NCBI GenBank assembly: GCA_002360535.1
Contig: DEQR01000027.1
Coordinates: 1 to 64,000 of the forward strand
Origin: Thiobacillus sp. UBA3361
Lineage (GTDB): Bacteria > Pseudomonadota > Gammaproteobacteria > Burkholderiales > Thiobacillaceae
Direction: 5' to 3'
DNA length: 64,000 bases
Every line of letters begins with the position of its first letter. Positions within the stretch are counted from its first letter, which is position 1. The notes beneath the pieces are model-generated. The model had not been told where the DNA came from, made no database searches, and was given only the letters and a program-made list of their open reading frames with translations. Made by a program: the position numbers and the translations under genes. Shown here one piece after another: positions 34,591 through 48,534 of the stretch.

Positions 34591-36024
34591 TCATCCCACC
34601 AGCTTGCGATACAGGGCCGCGTACTCCTTCGCGCTGACTTCCCAACTGAAGTCCTGCGTCATGCCGGCCAGCATCATGCGCCGCCAGTGGGGCTTGTCGG
34701 CGAAGGCGGCCAGGGCGCGTTCCACGGCCGTCCACAGGCCGTGGGCGGAAGGCTCGCCGAACACGAAGCCGGTCACCTCATCCTCCACCGTGTCCTTCAG
34801 GCCACCCACCCCGTGCACGATGGGCACCGTGCCGTAGCGCTGGCTGTACATCTGGTTCAGGCCGCAGGGTTCGAAGCGGGAGGGCATCAGGAACAGGTCC
34901 GAGCCGGCCTCGATGCGGTGCGACAACCCCTCGTCGTAGCCGACCACGGCGGCCACCTTGCCCGGATGACGGCCGGCCAGGTCGCGCACGCCCTGCTCCA
35001 CGGTGGCCTCGCCCTGGCCCAGGAAGACCAACTGGCCGCCTTGATCGACGATGCCGTCGGCCACCTGCAACACCCAGTCCACGCCCTTCTGGTGGGTGAG
35101 CCGGGAGATCATGCCGAACAAGGGCGCCTGCGGGTTGTCCTCCAGGTTCAGGTCCTCCTGCAAGGACCGCTTGCAATGCTTCTTGCCGCCCATGCTGCGG
35201 GCGGAATATTCACACGGCAGGTGCAGGTCGGCCGGCGGGTTCCAGTCGGCGGTGTCGATGCCGTTGAGGATGCCCGACAGGGTATTGGTGCGGCTCGCCA
35301 ACAACCCCTGCATGCCCATGCCCAGGGGCGCATGCTGGATCTCCATGGCATAGGTGGGGCTCACGGTGGAGATCCAGTCGGCGTAATAGACGCCTGCCTT
35401 GAGGAAGGATAGGTTGCCGTAATACTCGACGCCCTCCACCGCGAAGCTTTCCAAGGGCAAGCCCAGTTGGCTGACCAGCTCGGGGGGGAAGATGCCCTGG
35501 TAGGCCAGGTTGTGGATGGTCATCACGGTGGGCGTGCCGCAGCCGACGAAATGCAGGTAGGCCGGCGCCAGGCCGGTCTGCCAGTCGTGGCAGTGCAGCA
35601 GGTCGGGCCGCCAGTCCATGAGCGGCGACAGGGGGCAGGTGAGCAGGGCGGCGACTCGCGACAGCAGGGCGAAGCGCCAGGCGTTGTCCGGGTAGTCCGC
35701 CCCGTTCACGTCCTGGTAGGGACCGCCGGGACGCTGGAAGTGGAAGGGATAGTCCACCACATAGACCGGCACGCCGGAGTCGGGCATCTCGCCCTGCAAC
35801 AGGCGCACCGGGCCGAAGCCGGGCAGGTTGGTGAGGTTGAGCGCCGTTTCCAGGTTTTTCACCCCGGCCAGTACCGGGTGATAGCCGGGTAGCAGCAGGC
35901 GGCAATCGACACCGATCTCCCGCAGGGCGGCGGGCAGGGCGCCGGACACGTCGGCCAGGCCGCCGGTCTTGACCAGCGGGCGGGCCTCGGAGGTGGCGAA
36001 CAGGATCTTGAGCGAGCGGGCCAT
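34591..36024 (-). CDS. glgA: Glycogen synthase GlgA
   Basis: Transfers glucose from ADP-glucose to glycogen (GT5). 477 residues. The ADP-glucose motif KTGGLADVSGALP is near residues 19-31, and the C-terminal GT motif SRFEPCGLNQMYSQRYG and PIVHGVGGLKDTV are present. It is convergent with GH57. The upstream gap (36025-36102) is short and separates it from the DsrE-like gene on the same strand. Confidence 0.96.
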   Translation of the reverse strand: MARSLKILFATSEARPLVKTGGLADVSGALPAALREIGVDCRLLLPGYHPVLAGVKNLETALNLTNLPGFGPVRLLQGEMPDSGVPVYVVDYPFHFQRPGGPYQDVNGADYPDNAWRFALLSRVAALLTCPLSPLMDWRPDLLHCHDWQTGLAPAYLHFVGCGTPTVMTIHNLAYQGIFPPELVSQLGLPLESFAVEGVEYYGNLSFLKAGVYYADWISTVSPTYAMEIQHAPLGMGMQGLLASRTNTLSGILNGIDTADWNPPADLHLPCEYSARSMGGKKHCKRSLQEDLNLEDNPQAPLFGMISRLTHQKGVDWVLQVADGIVDQGGQLVFLGQGEATVEQGVRDLAGRHPGKVAAVVGYDEGLSHRIEAGSDLFLMPSRFEPCGLNQMYSQRYGTVPIVHGVGGLKDTVEDEVTGFVFGEPSAHGLWTAVERALAAFADKPHWRRMMLAGMTQDFSWEVSAKEYAALYRKLVG

Positions 36025-36102
36025 GGATGAGTCCCCTATGTTAGAGGTTCATTATAAACCCGCCGGGTGAGACTGCCGGCGCGCGTCGCCGGCGACGGCT
36101 AC

Positions 36103-36552
36103 TCAGGGCTTCAGATAGACATAGCCTTCCTTGGCCTGCAGCCGGCCGATCTCGGCCACACCGGAAGGCACCACCTGTGCCTCGAAGATCACCGCGCTGT
36201 CGTCCAGGTTGCGGCCCTTGAGGGTATTACGGCAGACGCGGAATTCCACGCCCCGGTTCTTGAGCCCCGCCACTTGGGGCGCGTAGGCGCCCTTGTCGTC
36301 CTTGGCGTCGTTGAGCAGGAAGTCGATGCCCTTGCCGTGGGTGACCACCACGATCCTGGCGTCGGGGCTGGCGTTGATGTGGTTCTCCACGTTGCGCATG
36401 GCGACGCGGGCGACGCTGCTGTCGTTGACGTGATAGACCACCTTTTCCTGGATGACTAGGTCCTGGGCGGCCCTGACCGGCGTTAACGAAAGCATGGCGG
36501 GCAGGGCGAACAGGGAGAGGCAAAGGGCGGCGGTGGTAAGGCGCTGTTTCAT
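36103..36552 (-). CDS. Secreted DsrE/F-like family protein
   Basis: 149 residues. The signal peptide is about 1-28 (ALCLSLFALPAMLSLTPVRA). The DsrE-like fold follows (KVVYHVNDSSVARVAMRNVENHINA in part, VTHGKGIDFLL, GVEFRVCRNTL). One Cys (in FRVCRNTL) is at the position used by sulfur-carrying DsrE/TusD relatives. Predicted periplasmic; in a sulfur oxidiser it may bind sulfur, which is inference. The start at 36552 is chosen at the signal peptide. Confidence 0.82.
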   Translation of the reverse strand: MKQRLTTAALCLSLFALPAMLSLTPVRAAQDLVIQEKVVYHVNDSSVARVAMRNVENHINASPDARIVVVTHGKGIDFLLNDAKDDKGAYAPQVAGLKNRGVEFRVCRNTLKGRNLDDSAVIFEAQVVPSGVAEIGRLQAKEGYVYLKP

Positions 36553-36971
36553 GACGGTCTCCTCAATGGCCGCGCTCGGCGGCATGTGTGTTGGGTGCGC
36601 TGGAATATATCCGACAACCACGCTCAAGTATGGCGGACGGTATGCAGTATTCCCTACAGCTAGGGATATTCAAGGGTACGAATACACCAGCTGTGCCTGG
36701 GATGCCGTTCCCTGACGCTTGCGACGCGTCCGGTTCGACCAGGCACCGGACTCGGCCGATTCCCTGCCGACACGGGCGGCGGCGCGCATCCAGTTGAATG
36801 CCTGCAACCGTCTCATGAACAAACCTAAACCGTGTCGGTCATCATGTCCTTGTCGGTCCTGATCCCTGGCGTCAGGCCGGCCCGCACCTTCCTATCCTCC
36901 ATTCCCCACCTTGCCCCCGTGCCGGGGAGGGCTCATATTCCCTGACCATCCAACAGTCTGGGGAGTACGAC
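36553..36971. other. Intergenic region upstream of gnd, with a small palindrome
   Basis: About 420 bases without a convincing gene. It includes TCCCTA-CAGC-TAGGGA (36651-36666), a 6-bp perfect inverted repeat with a 4-base gap within A/T-rich flanks, a plausible regulator site for either the divergent DsrE-like gene or gnd. Small frames present here lack ribosome sites and family matches. Confidence 0.4.
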
Positions 36972-37886
<915 letters not shown>

Positions 37887-37887
37887 C

Positions 37888-39369
37888 ATGCTCGACCTGG
37901 AAATGCCCCTGCCGCCCTGCAACTTCGTCATCTTCGGTGCCACCGGCAATCTGGCCTCCAACAAGCTGTTGCCGGCCCTGTACCGGCTGCAGCTGGCGGG
38001 CAAGCTGCCCGAGACCCTGAACATGGTTGCCTTTGCCCGCCGCGACTGGGACGACGCCCAATGGCGCCGCCACGTGCGGGAGACCCTGGCGGACAGGTTT
38101 CCCACCGACGAGGCCGAGCTGTCCCGTTTCGCCGGCCGCTTCGACTATCTGCAAGGTGATCTGGAAGACCCCCTGGCCTACGTCGCCCTCAAGGATGTGC
38201 TGGCCAAGCCCAAGCTGGGGGTGTGCTCCAACGTGGTGTTCTATCTGGCCATCAAGCCCCCGGACTTCCCGGCGGTGATCAGGCATCTGGACGGCGCCGG
38301 CCTGTCCCGGCCGCGCGGCCTGCACCGCATCGTGGTGGAAAAGCCCTTCGGCGAGGACATCGAGTCGGCCAAGGCCCTGAACGAACTGCTGCACCGCTAC
38401 TTCGACGAGAGCCAGGTGTTCCGCATCGACCACTACATGGGCAAGGAGACGGTGCAGAACCTGCTGGTGTTCCGCTTCGCCAACACCCTCATCGAGCCGC
38501 TGTGGAACCGCAACTTCATCGACCACGTGCAGATCACCGTGGCCGAGAGCGTCGGCGTCGATGGCCGCGCCGATTACTACGACCGGGCCGGCGCCCTGCG
38601 CGACATGATCCAGAACCACTTGATGCAGCTGCTGACCCTGGTGGCCATGGAGCCGCCCGCCGCCCTGGAGGCTGACACCCTACGCGACGAAAAGGTCAAG
38701 GTGCTGCGTTCCATCCGCCCCATCGCCAAGCGTTCGGTGCACGCCCACACCTTCCGCGCGCAATACGTGGATGGCCTGGTGGGCGGCGAGCGGGTGCCGG
38801 GCTACCAGAAGGAGCCGGGGGTGGAGGCCAACTCGGTCACCGAGACCTACGCCGTGGCCAAGTTCTACATCGACAACTGGCGCTGGCGCGGCGTGCCCTT
38901 CTACCTGCGCACCGGCAAGCGACTGAAGCAGCAGCTATCCATGATCGCCATCCGACTGCGCCATCCGCCCCAGCAGCTGTTCCGCGAGACGCCCCTGGAG
39001 CAGCTGGAGCCCAACTGGATCATCCTGTCCATCCAGCCCGACGAGTGCATGCACATGGAGATCCACGCCAAAAAGCCGGGCCTGGACATGGACACCCGCG
39101 TGGTGCGCCTGGATGCCAGCTATCGCAGCCCCGAAGAGAAGACCCTGGATGCCTACGATGCGCTGTTGCTGGACGTGATCGAGGGCGACCGCACCCTGTT
39201 CATCCGTTTCGACGAGGTGGAGTGGGCCTGGCGTGTGGTCGATCCCATCATCAAACAATGGGCACAGGAACGGGAGTTCATCCACACCTACGCCGCCGGC
39301 ACCTGGGGGCCGCACGAATCCAACCGGCTGTTCGACGCCGAGGACACGGAGTGGCGCAACGGGGTGTGA
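37888..39369 (+). CDS. zwf: Glucose-6-phosphate 1-dehydrogenase
   Basis: Entry step of the oxidative pentose phosphate pathway. 493 residues. The nucleotide site is [16 protein letters not shown], and the active site is [13 protein letters not shown] with the catalytic His-Tyr-Lys. The start is 1 base after gnd. Together with gnd it makes NADPH and ribulose-5-phosphate, which feeds phosphoribulokinase. Confidence 0.96.
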   Translation: MLDLEMPLPPCNFVIFGATGNLASNKLLPALYRLQLAGKLPETLNMVAFARRDWDDAQWRRHVRETLADRFPTDEAELSRFAGRFDYLQGDLEDPLAYVALKDVLAKPKLGVCSNVVFYLAIKPPDFPAVIRHLDGAGLSRPRGLHRIVVEKPFGEDIESAKALNELLHRYFDESQVFRIDHYMGKETVQNLLVFRFANTLIEPLWNRNFIDHVQITVAESVGVDGRADYYDRAGALRDMIQNHLMQLLTLVAMEPPAALEADTLRDEKVKVLRSIRPIAKRSVHAHTFRAQYVDGLVGGERVPGYQKEPGVEANSVTETYAVAKFYIDNWRWRGVPFYLRTGKRLKQQLSMIAIRLRHPPQQLFRETPLEQLEPNWIILSIQPDECMHMEIHAKKPGLDMDTRVVRLDASYRSPEEKTLDAYDALLLDVIEGDRTLFIRFDEVEWAWRVVDPIIKQWAQEREFIHTYAAGTWGPHESNRLFDAEDTEWRNGV

Positions 39370-39401
39370 GCGGAATCCACGCCTTCGGTTGCGCGCCTCC
39401 T

Positions 39402-40361
39402 TCAATCCTTCGAACCGCTGGTCCCCAGCCAGAAGCCCACGTTCTTGTCCAGGAACTCGTTCCAGGGCATGTAGTGGGAGCCGTCGCAGGAGAAGGTGAG
39501 GCCGACGATGCCATTGAAGATGTTCAGCGTCCCGGAGCGCAGGTAAAGGGTCTCGTCCATGAAACGCAGGTCGCGGAACAGCCGCAGTATCGGGCGGATG
39601 GCCTCGGCGGGCACCACCGCGTCGGCCGGGTAGGGACGGCGCGGATAGGCCAGGCACAGGTCCGGGTCGCTCAGGTCGGCAATGCCGTGCAGGCGGTAGC
39701 GGTAGGGATCGTCCACCAGCCACAGGGTGACGCGGGAGCTGGAGAAGTGCAGCTTGGCATGGAACACGCCATGCACGGTCATCAGCTCGGTGAGCAGGGC
39801 CAGCACCTCCTCGATGTGCTCGTCCATGGGGCTCGCCACCCGCTCCTGATGAAACAGGCCGGCGCGGATGGCCGGGTCACCCTTGAGCTGCATCCAATGG
39901 CCCGGCTGCTGGTACAGGGCCTGGGTGGCCGGCAGTTCGCGCAGGTCGAAGTCTGCGCCCAGATAGCCGAGTAATTCACCATGCGCCCCCTCGATACGTT
40001 GCACCGCGGTGAGGGAAGGTCGGCGAAGGTTGCGGCTGATGTACGCCTCTGATAACGAGAACGGGCTGCCGGCCAGGGCCTCCGCCAGGTAAGGCCGGTC
40101 GCTGCGGTCGCGGCCGTACTGCTCCGGCAGCAAGCCGGATCGGGAGGCGTTGGCGGTGATCTGGCGCGCCTGCCCATCCAGTACGTAGAGGTATTTGCTG
40201 TAGGGCAGCTCGGCCAGGCCTTCCATGAGGCGGGCCTCCAAGGCCTGTCGATCCGGCCACGCCTCCCGGCAGGTTTCCGCCAGATGGCCGAGGGAGGAAG
40301 ACAGCCAGCCCTTGAGGATCTTGCGCTGGCGGGCGATGGATTCTTGCAGGTTAGTAGTCAT
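39402..40361 (-). CDS. PDC/Cache-type sensory domain protein
   Basis: 319 residues with no membrane segment seen. Residues about 30-165 resemble a PDC/Cache domain (YLYVLDGQARQITANAS, then GRDRSDRPYLAEAL and a SEAYISRNLRRPS segment typical of Cache domains). The rest (about 170-319) is unassigned. Cache domains are normally extracytoplasmic, so a free one is unusual. Just upstream on the same strand is a MerR-like-HTH response regulator (113-base gap), which suggests a signalling pair. Confidence 0.65.
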   Translation of the reverse strand: MTTNLQESIARQRKILKGWLSSSLGHLAETCREAWPDRQALEARLMEGLAELPYSKYLYVLDGQARQITANASRSGLLPEQYGRDRSDRPYLAEALAGSPFSLSEAYISRNLRRPSLTAVQRIEGAHGELLGYLGADFDLRELPATQALYQQPGHWMQLKGDPAIRAGLFHQERVASPMDEHIEEVLALLTELMTVHGVFHAKLHFSSSRVTLWLVDDPYRYRLHGIADLSDPDLCLAYPRRPYPADAVVPAEAIRPILRLFRDLRFMDETLYLRSGTLNIFNGIVGLTFSCDGSHYMPWNEFLDKNVGFWLGTSGSKD

Positions 40362-40474
40362 TTTGTAGTTGGTGACGGAAATCGGAGAGTATGCCGATGC
40401 TCAATGGGTCTTACCCAGATACCCTGATGACGCTGCATAGTCCACATTCCGGCGGTTTCCACCTGCATGTCCGT

Positions 40475-41107
40475 TCAGAAAGCCGGAGCGGCGCGGCGCG
40501 ACTTGAGACGTTCCGTCACCTTGGCCTGGAAGTAACCGCGCAATTCATGGAACGGAATCGGCTTGCGGTAATAGGTCACATCCTCGGGCAGGCCGCCCCG
40601 GGCACGGATATCCTCGGGCTCCAGCGCGCTGACCACGATGATGTCCATCTGGGTGAGGGCCGTATTGGCATGCAGGGTGCGTACCATCTGGAAACCATCC
40701 ACGCCCGGCAGGATCAGATCGACGATCAGGATGTCCGGGACCTGGCGCCCCACGGCGACGAGACCGTCAATGCCGCTGCCGACGATCTCGATGTGCACTG
40801 GCAGTTGCCACTTTCCCAGAGTGCGGCGATACAACTCCTGTTGCAGCGGCTCGTCCTCGGCGATGAGCACGAGCAGGGTGTTGTCGCCTTTAGCGGAGTG
40901 GGGCAGCGCGCCGCGCCGGCTGATGTGGGCGAGGACCGATTCGCGCAGGATGCGGCGATGACCGCCGCTGGTCTTCCAGGCCTCCAGCACGCCGTCCTCC
41001 ACCATCTGCTGGACCGTGCCCAGGGAAACACCCAGCAGCTTGGCGGCCTGGGTGGTGCTGCAATAGGGCTCGTCTGCCTGGGGATGCTCGGGCGCAGGGG
41101 AAGACAT
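40475..41107 (-). CDS. Response regulator with N-terminal excisionase-type HTH
   Basis: 210 residues. Residues about 15-65 form a MerR/excisionase-like HTH (CSTTQAAKLLGVSLGTVQQMV, then KTSGGHRRI). The receiver domain follows (about 80-195): IAEDEP acidic cluster, phospho-Asp in LIVDLILPGVDG, and Lys in YYRKPI. The order HTH before receiver is the reverse of most response regulators. The ATG at 41107 is chosen; a TTG at 41119 is an alternative. It probably forms an operon with the sensor gene downstream. Confidence 0.85.
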   Translation of the reverse strand: MSSPAPEHPQADEPYCSTTQAAKLLGVSLGTVQQMVEDGVLEAWKTSGGHRRILRESVLAHISRRGALPHSAKGDNTLLVLIAEDEPLQQELYRRTLGKWQLPVHIEIVGSGIDGLVAVGRQVPDILIVDLILPGVDGFQMVRTLHANTALTQMDIIVVSALEPEDIRARGGLPEDVTYYRKPIPFHELRGYFQAKVTERLKSRRAAPAF

Positions 41108-41626
41108 ATGGATTGGCAAACCTCACGGATTCGACAAAAACATTATATCCATAACACAGGCGGTGCACCGCTGATCTGCCGGCCTCGCGTCAGTCTTCCC
41201 AAGATTGATGGCAATCAAGGGGGATGGCGTTTGTCACCGTGTTTTGTTCACCTTGAAACCATGCACGCGGGCGGGCCGGCAATCGCCGCGGGTCATCAGA
41301 CCGGACGGAGAACATGCCGAAATGCCCACGCCCGTGATGAAATTTCGTCTGCCTGGTGTTCCCCAGCGGCGCGCCAAGTCGATCGGCGGTTGCCCTAACG
41401 CTGGCCCATAGCGACCACCGTTGCTGGACTTTGCGCCGCACACCGCATGGTCGGCGTCATAACGTCAGCAAGGATTGATATTGGCATCATATTTGCTATT
41501 TTTAAGTAAATAATAAAATACTTGTTCAGATCTGCGAGATTTGCTGCTCAAAGGCTGAATGAACTTCACAGGGGAAACCTGGGGAAATCCTCGGAGGAGT
41601 CCGATCAACGTGATTTGGAGTCATAC
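41108..41626. other. 518-bp regulatory region, A/T-rich at its right end
   Basis: No supported gene. Small frames on both strands (e.g. about 41190-41441) show no ribosome site or family match. The right part (about 41460-41530) is unusually A/T-rich for this genome and holds a sigma-54-type promoter at 41481-41497, serving the small membrane gene at 41627. Confidence 0.6.
41481..41497 (+). promoter_or_regulatory. sigma-54 promoter (-24/-12)
   Basis: TTGGCATCATATTTGCT matches YTGGCACGrNNNTTGCW at 12 of 14 specified positions with correct spacing (GG to GC is 10 bases). Transcription would start near 41508, and the small ORF starts 119 bases later. No bound enhancer-type site could be recognised upstream. 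Confidence 0.72.
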
Positions 41627-41794
41627 ATGGACTGGTTCACCTTCGGTATTCTCGCTCTGGTTGCCCCGATGCCCTTCATCGCTGCCGTTGTCATCGGTGC
41701 CGTCATTCTGCTGGTGTCAGGACAGGCTTTGTATCTGCTGTTCGGCGGGCCCGCCCGCAAAGCCCGAGGCCTCTCCTCCACCCAGGCGGGCTGA
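41627..41794 (+). CDS. Small membrane protein (55 aa)
   Basis: 55 residues. One long hydrophobic stretch (about 4-42) is enough for one or two TM helices, followed by a basic tail (ARKARGLSS). The start has GGAG 7 nt upstream. It lies behind the sigma-54 motif and ends 60 bases from the convergent histidine kinase. No family recognised. Confidence 0.6.
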   Translation: MDWFTFGILALVAPMPFIAAVVIGAVILLVSGQALYLLFGGPARKARGLSSTQAG

Positions 41795-41854
41795 ACGTAC
41801 CGGCGCACCGTGTTCTTGCGGCGGATCCGGCGGTGGCGGCCGGCCAGGCCTGCC

Positions 41855-44092
<2,238 letters not shown>

Positions 44093-44104
44093 GATGCTTG
44101 GGCT

Positions 44105-44640
44105 TCAGCCGAGGCGCCGCAGCACGAAGCGGACCTGGGCGCCCGGCAGGTCCGTATCCTCGCGGCGGATATCCACCCGTTCCCCGAAATACGCCACGCA
44201 GCCTTCGATCAGGCCATGGGCAAGATCGGCGAAGGGGTGGCTGGAAAAGTAGGTCAGGATCAGGGTGTCGGTCCGCGATTCGACTTCGAAACCGGGCAGT
44301 TCGGCGTCCGGGTAGAGCTTGCGTACCTCGGCGTGGATCACTTCCTCGATGCCGGACAGGAACTGGAAGCTGTCCCGCGCGCCGGTGAAGAATTGTCCGT
44401 AGAGTTTGCTGAAGCGGCCGAAAAGGTGGCGGCCGAAGGCGCGCACCAATTCGCCGGCGGGTTGGCCGGTCTCGGCCGCCAGGGCGGTGACCAGGGCCAG
44501 CATCTCGGTGTGCGGATAGGTGCCGACGCTGGTGTAGGCCCCGCCGGTGGCGACCTGGGCGCGGTCGATGACGGCATCCACCATGTCCAGGGACCAGACC
44601 GCTTCCACCATCTCCAGAAATTCCGTAAAGACCAGACCTT

Positions 44641-44644
<4 letters not shown>
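44105..44644 (-). CDS. H-NOX (heme NO/O2-binding) sensor
   Basis: 179 residues, H-NOX/HNOB fold. The N-terminus MKGLVFTEFLEMVE and GTYPHTEMLALV are typical. The heme axial His is His104 in EVIHAEVRKLYP, with the following LPGF. The heme-propionate motif YxSxR reads YFSSH (132-136), so the Arg is replaced by His. H-NOX proteins bind NO (or O2) and control partner kinases or c-di-GMP enzymes. It overlaps the upstream hybrid kinase by 4 bases (ATGA) and precedes another kinase by 12, so all are one operon. Confidence 0.93.
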
Positions 44645-47373
<2,729 letters not shown>

Positions 47374-47407
47374 GGCCGCGCGCGCAGTTCCTTAAGCGGT
47401 CGTCCGG

Positions 47408-48484
47408 TTACAGATGGGCCAGGGAGGGGGTCTCATCCTGGTATTGGGTGCGGATGACCAGTGCCTCCTCGATCCGGTCCAGGAAGGCACGCACACAGGC
47501 CGGGTCGAAATGGCTGCCCATGCCATTCTCCAGGAAGTCGATGGCGCGCTGCAGTTCCCACGCCGGTTTGTAGGGCCGTTCGGTGGTCAGGGCGTCGAAC
47601 ACGTCGGCCACGGCCACGATACGGCCGTAGAGGGGAATCGCCTCGCCTTTCAGGCCCAGCGGATAGCCGCTGCCGTCGTATTTCTCGTGGTGGGAGTTGG
47701 CGATGGTGGCGGCCACGTCCAGCAGGGCCGAGGTGCTGCCACGCAGGATTTCATAGCCGAACTCGGCATGCCGACGCATGATCACCAGCTCTTCGTCGCT
47801 GAGGCGGTCGGGCTTGAGCAGGATATGGTCTGGGATGGCGATCTTGCCCATGTCGTGCATGGGTGCGGCGCGCAGGATCAGTTCCTGTTCATCCTCCGGC
47901 AGGCCCAGCTGTGCAGCGATCAGCCTGGAGTAGTGGGCCATGCGCAGGATGTGGGCACCGGTTTCCGGGTCGCGGAATTCGGCCGCCTTGGCCAGACGCA
48001 TGATCATCTCCCGCTCCCGGTCGAGGATCTCTTCCTGCTTGCTGCGGATTTCGGCGGTGGCCAGGGCCACGTCCCGTTCCAGGTCGGCGGTGTAGTTGGC
48101 CAGGCGCGTCTGACTGCGCCGCAGGCTGAGCATGTTGTTTACCCGGGCCTTGAATTCGGGTGCGTCGATGGGTTTGGTGAGAAAGTCGTTGGCCCCGTTC
48201 TCCAGGGCGTCGTAGCGGGTCTGCTTTTCGTGGTCGGCGGTGATCATCAGCACCGGGATGTCGTCGAATCCGGCCAGGCCGCGGAACCGGCGGATGAAAT
48301 CCAGCCCGTTCAGCTCCGGCATCATGAAATCCACGATCAGCAGATCGGGCACGTTGGTTTCGCACCACTGCATGCCCTGCAGGGGGTCCTGAAAGGTGAG
48401 CGTGGCATAGTCGCCCACCTTTCTTACCAGGCCCTCCATCAACCTGAGATTCAGCGGATTGTCGTCTACGATGATGACCTGCAT
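47408..48484 (-). CDS. Response regulator with HD-GYP phosphodiesterase domain
   Basis: 358 residues, RpfG-like. The receiver has DD and phospho-Asp (VDFMMPELNG), Lys in TKPIDAPE. A short coiled coil (about 130-165) leads to the HD-GYP domain: HD in MHDMGKIAIPD and GYP in YDGSGYPLGLKG are intact, so c-di-GMP hydrolysis is expected. The kinase gene follows after 34 bases and the pair forms the start of the H-NOX operon. Confidence 0.94.
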   Translation of the reverse strand: MQVIIVDDNPLNLRLMEGLVRKVGDYATLTFQDPLQGMQWCETNVPDLLIVDFMMPELNGLDFIRRFRGLAGFDDIPVLMITADHEKQTRYDALENGANDFLTKPIDAPEFKARVNNMLSLRRSQTRLANYTADLERDVALATAEIRSKQEEILDREREMIMRLAKAAEFRDPETGAHILRMAHYSRLIAAQLGLPEDEQELILRAAPMHDMGKIAIPDHILLKPDRLSDEELVIMRRHAEFGYEILRGSTSALLDVAATIANSHHEKYDGSGYPLGLKGEAIPLYGRIVAVADVFDALTTERPYKPAWELQRAIDFLENGMGSHFDPACVRAFLDRIEEALVIRTQYQDETPSLAHL

Positions 48485-48534
48485 GGCGAACTCGTTTTCT
48501 GATCGAATCGGTTAACGGTCGCGGAGGGAAAAAC

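Noticed and set aside
36588..36797. Plus-strand frame in the DsrE-gnd gap
   Set aside because: No ribosome site, low-complexity Arg/Pro composition and no family match.
41190..41441. Minus-strand frame of 83 residues upstream of the small membrane gene
   Set aside because: No ribosome site and no recognisable domain; lies in a regulatory region with opposing frames of equal quality.
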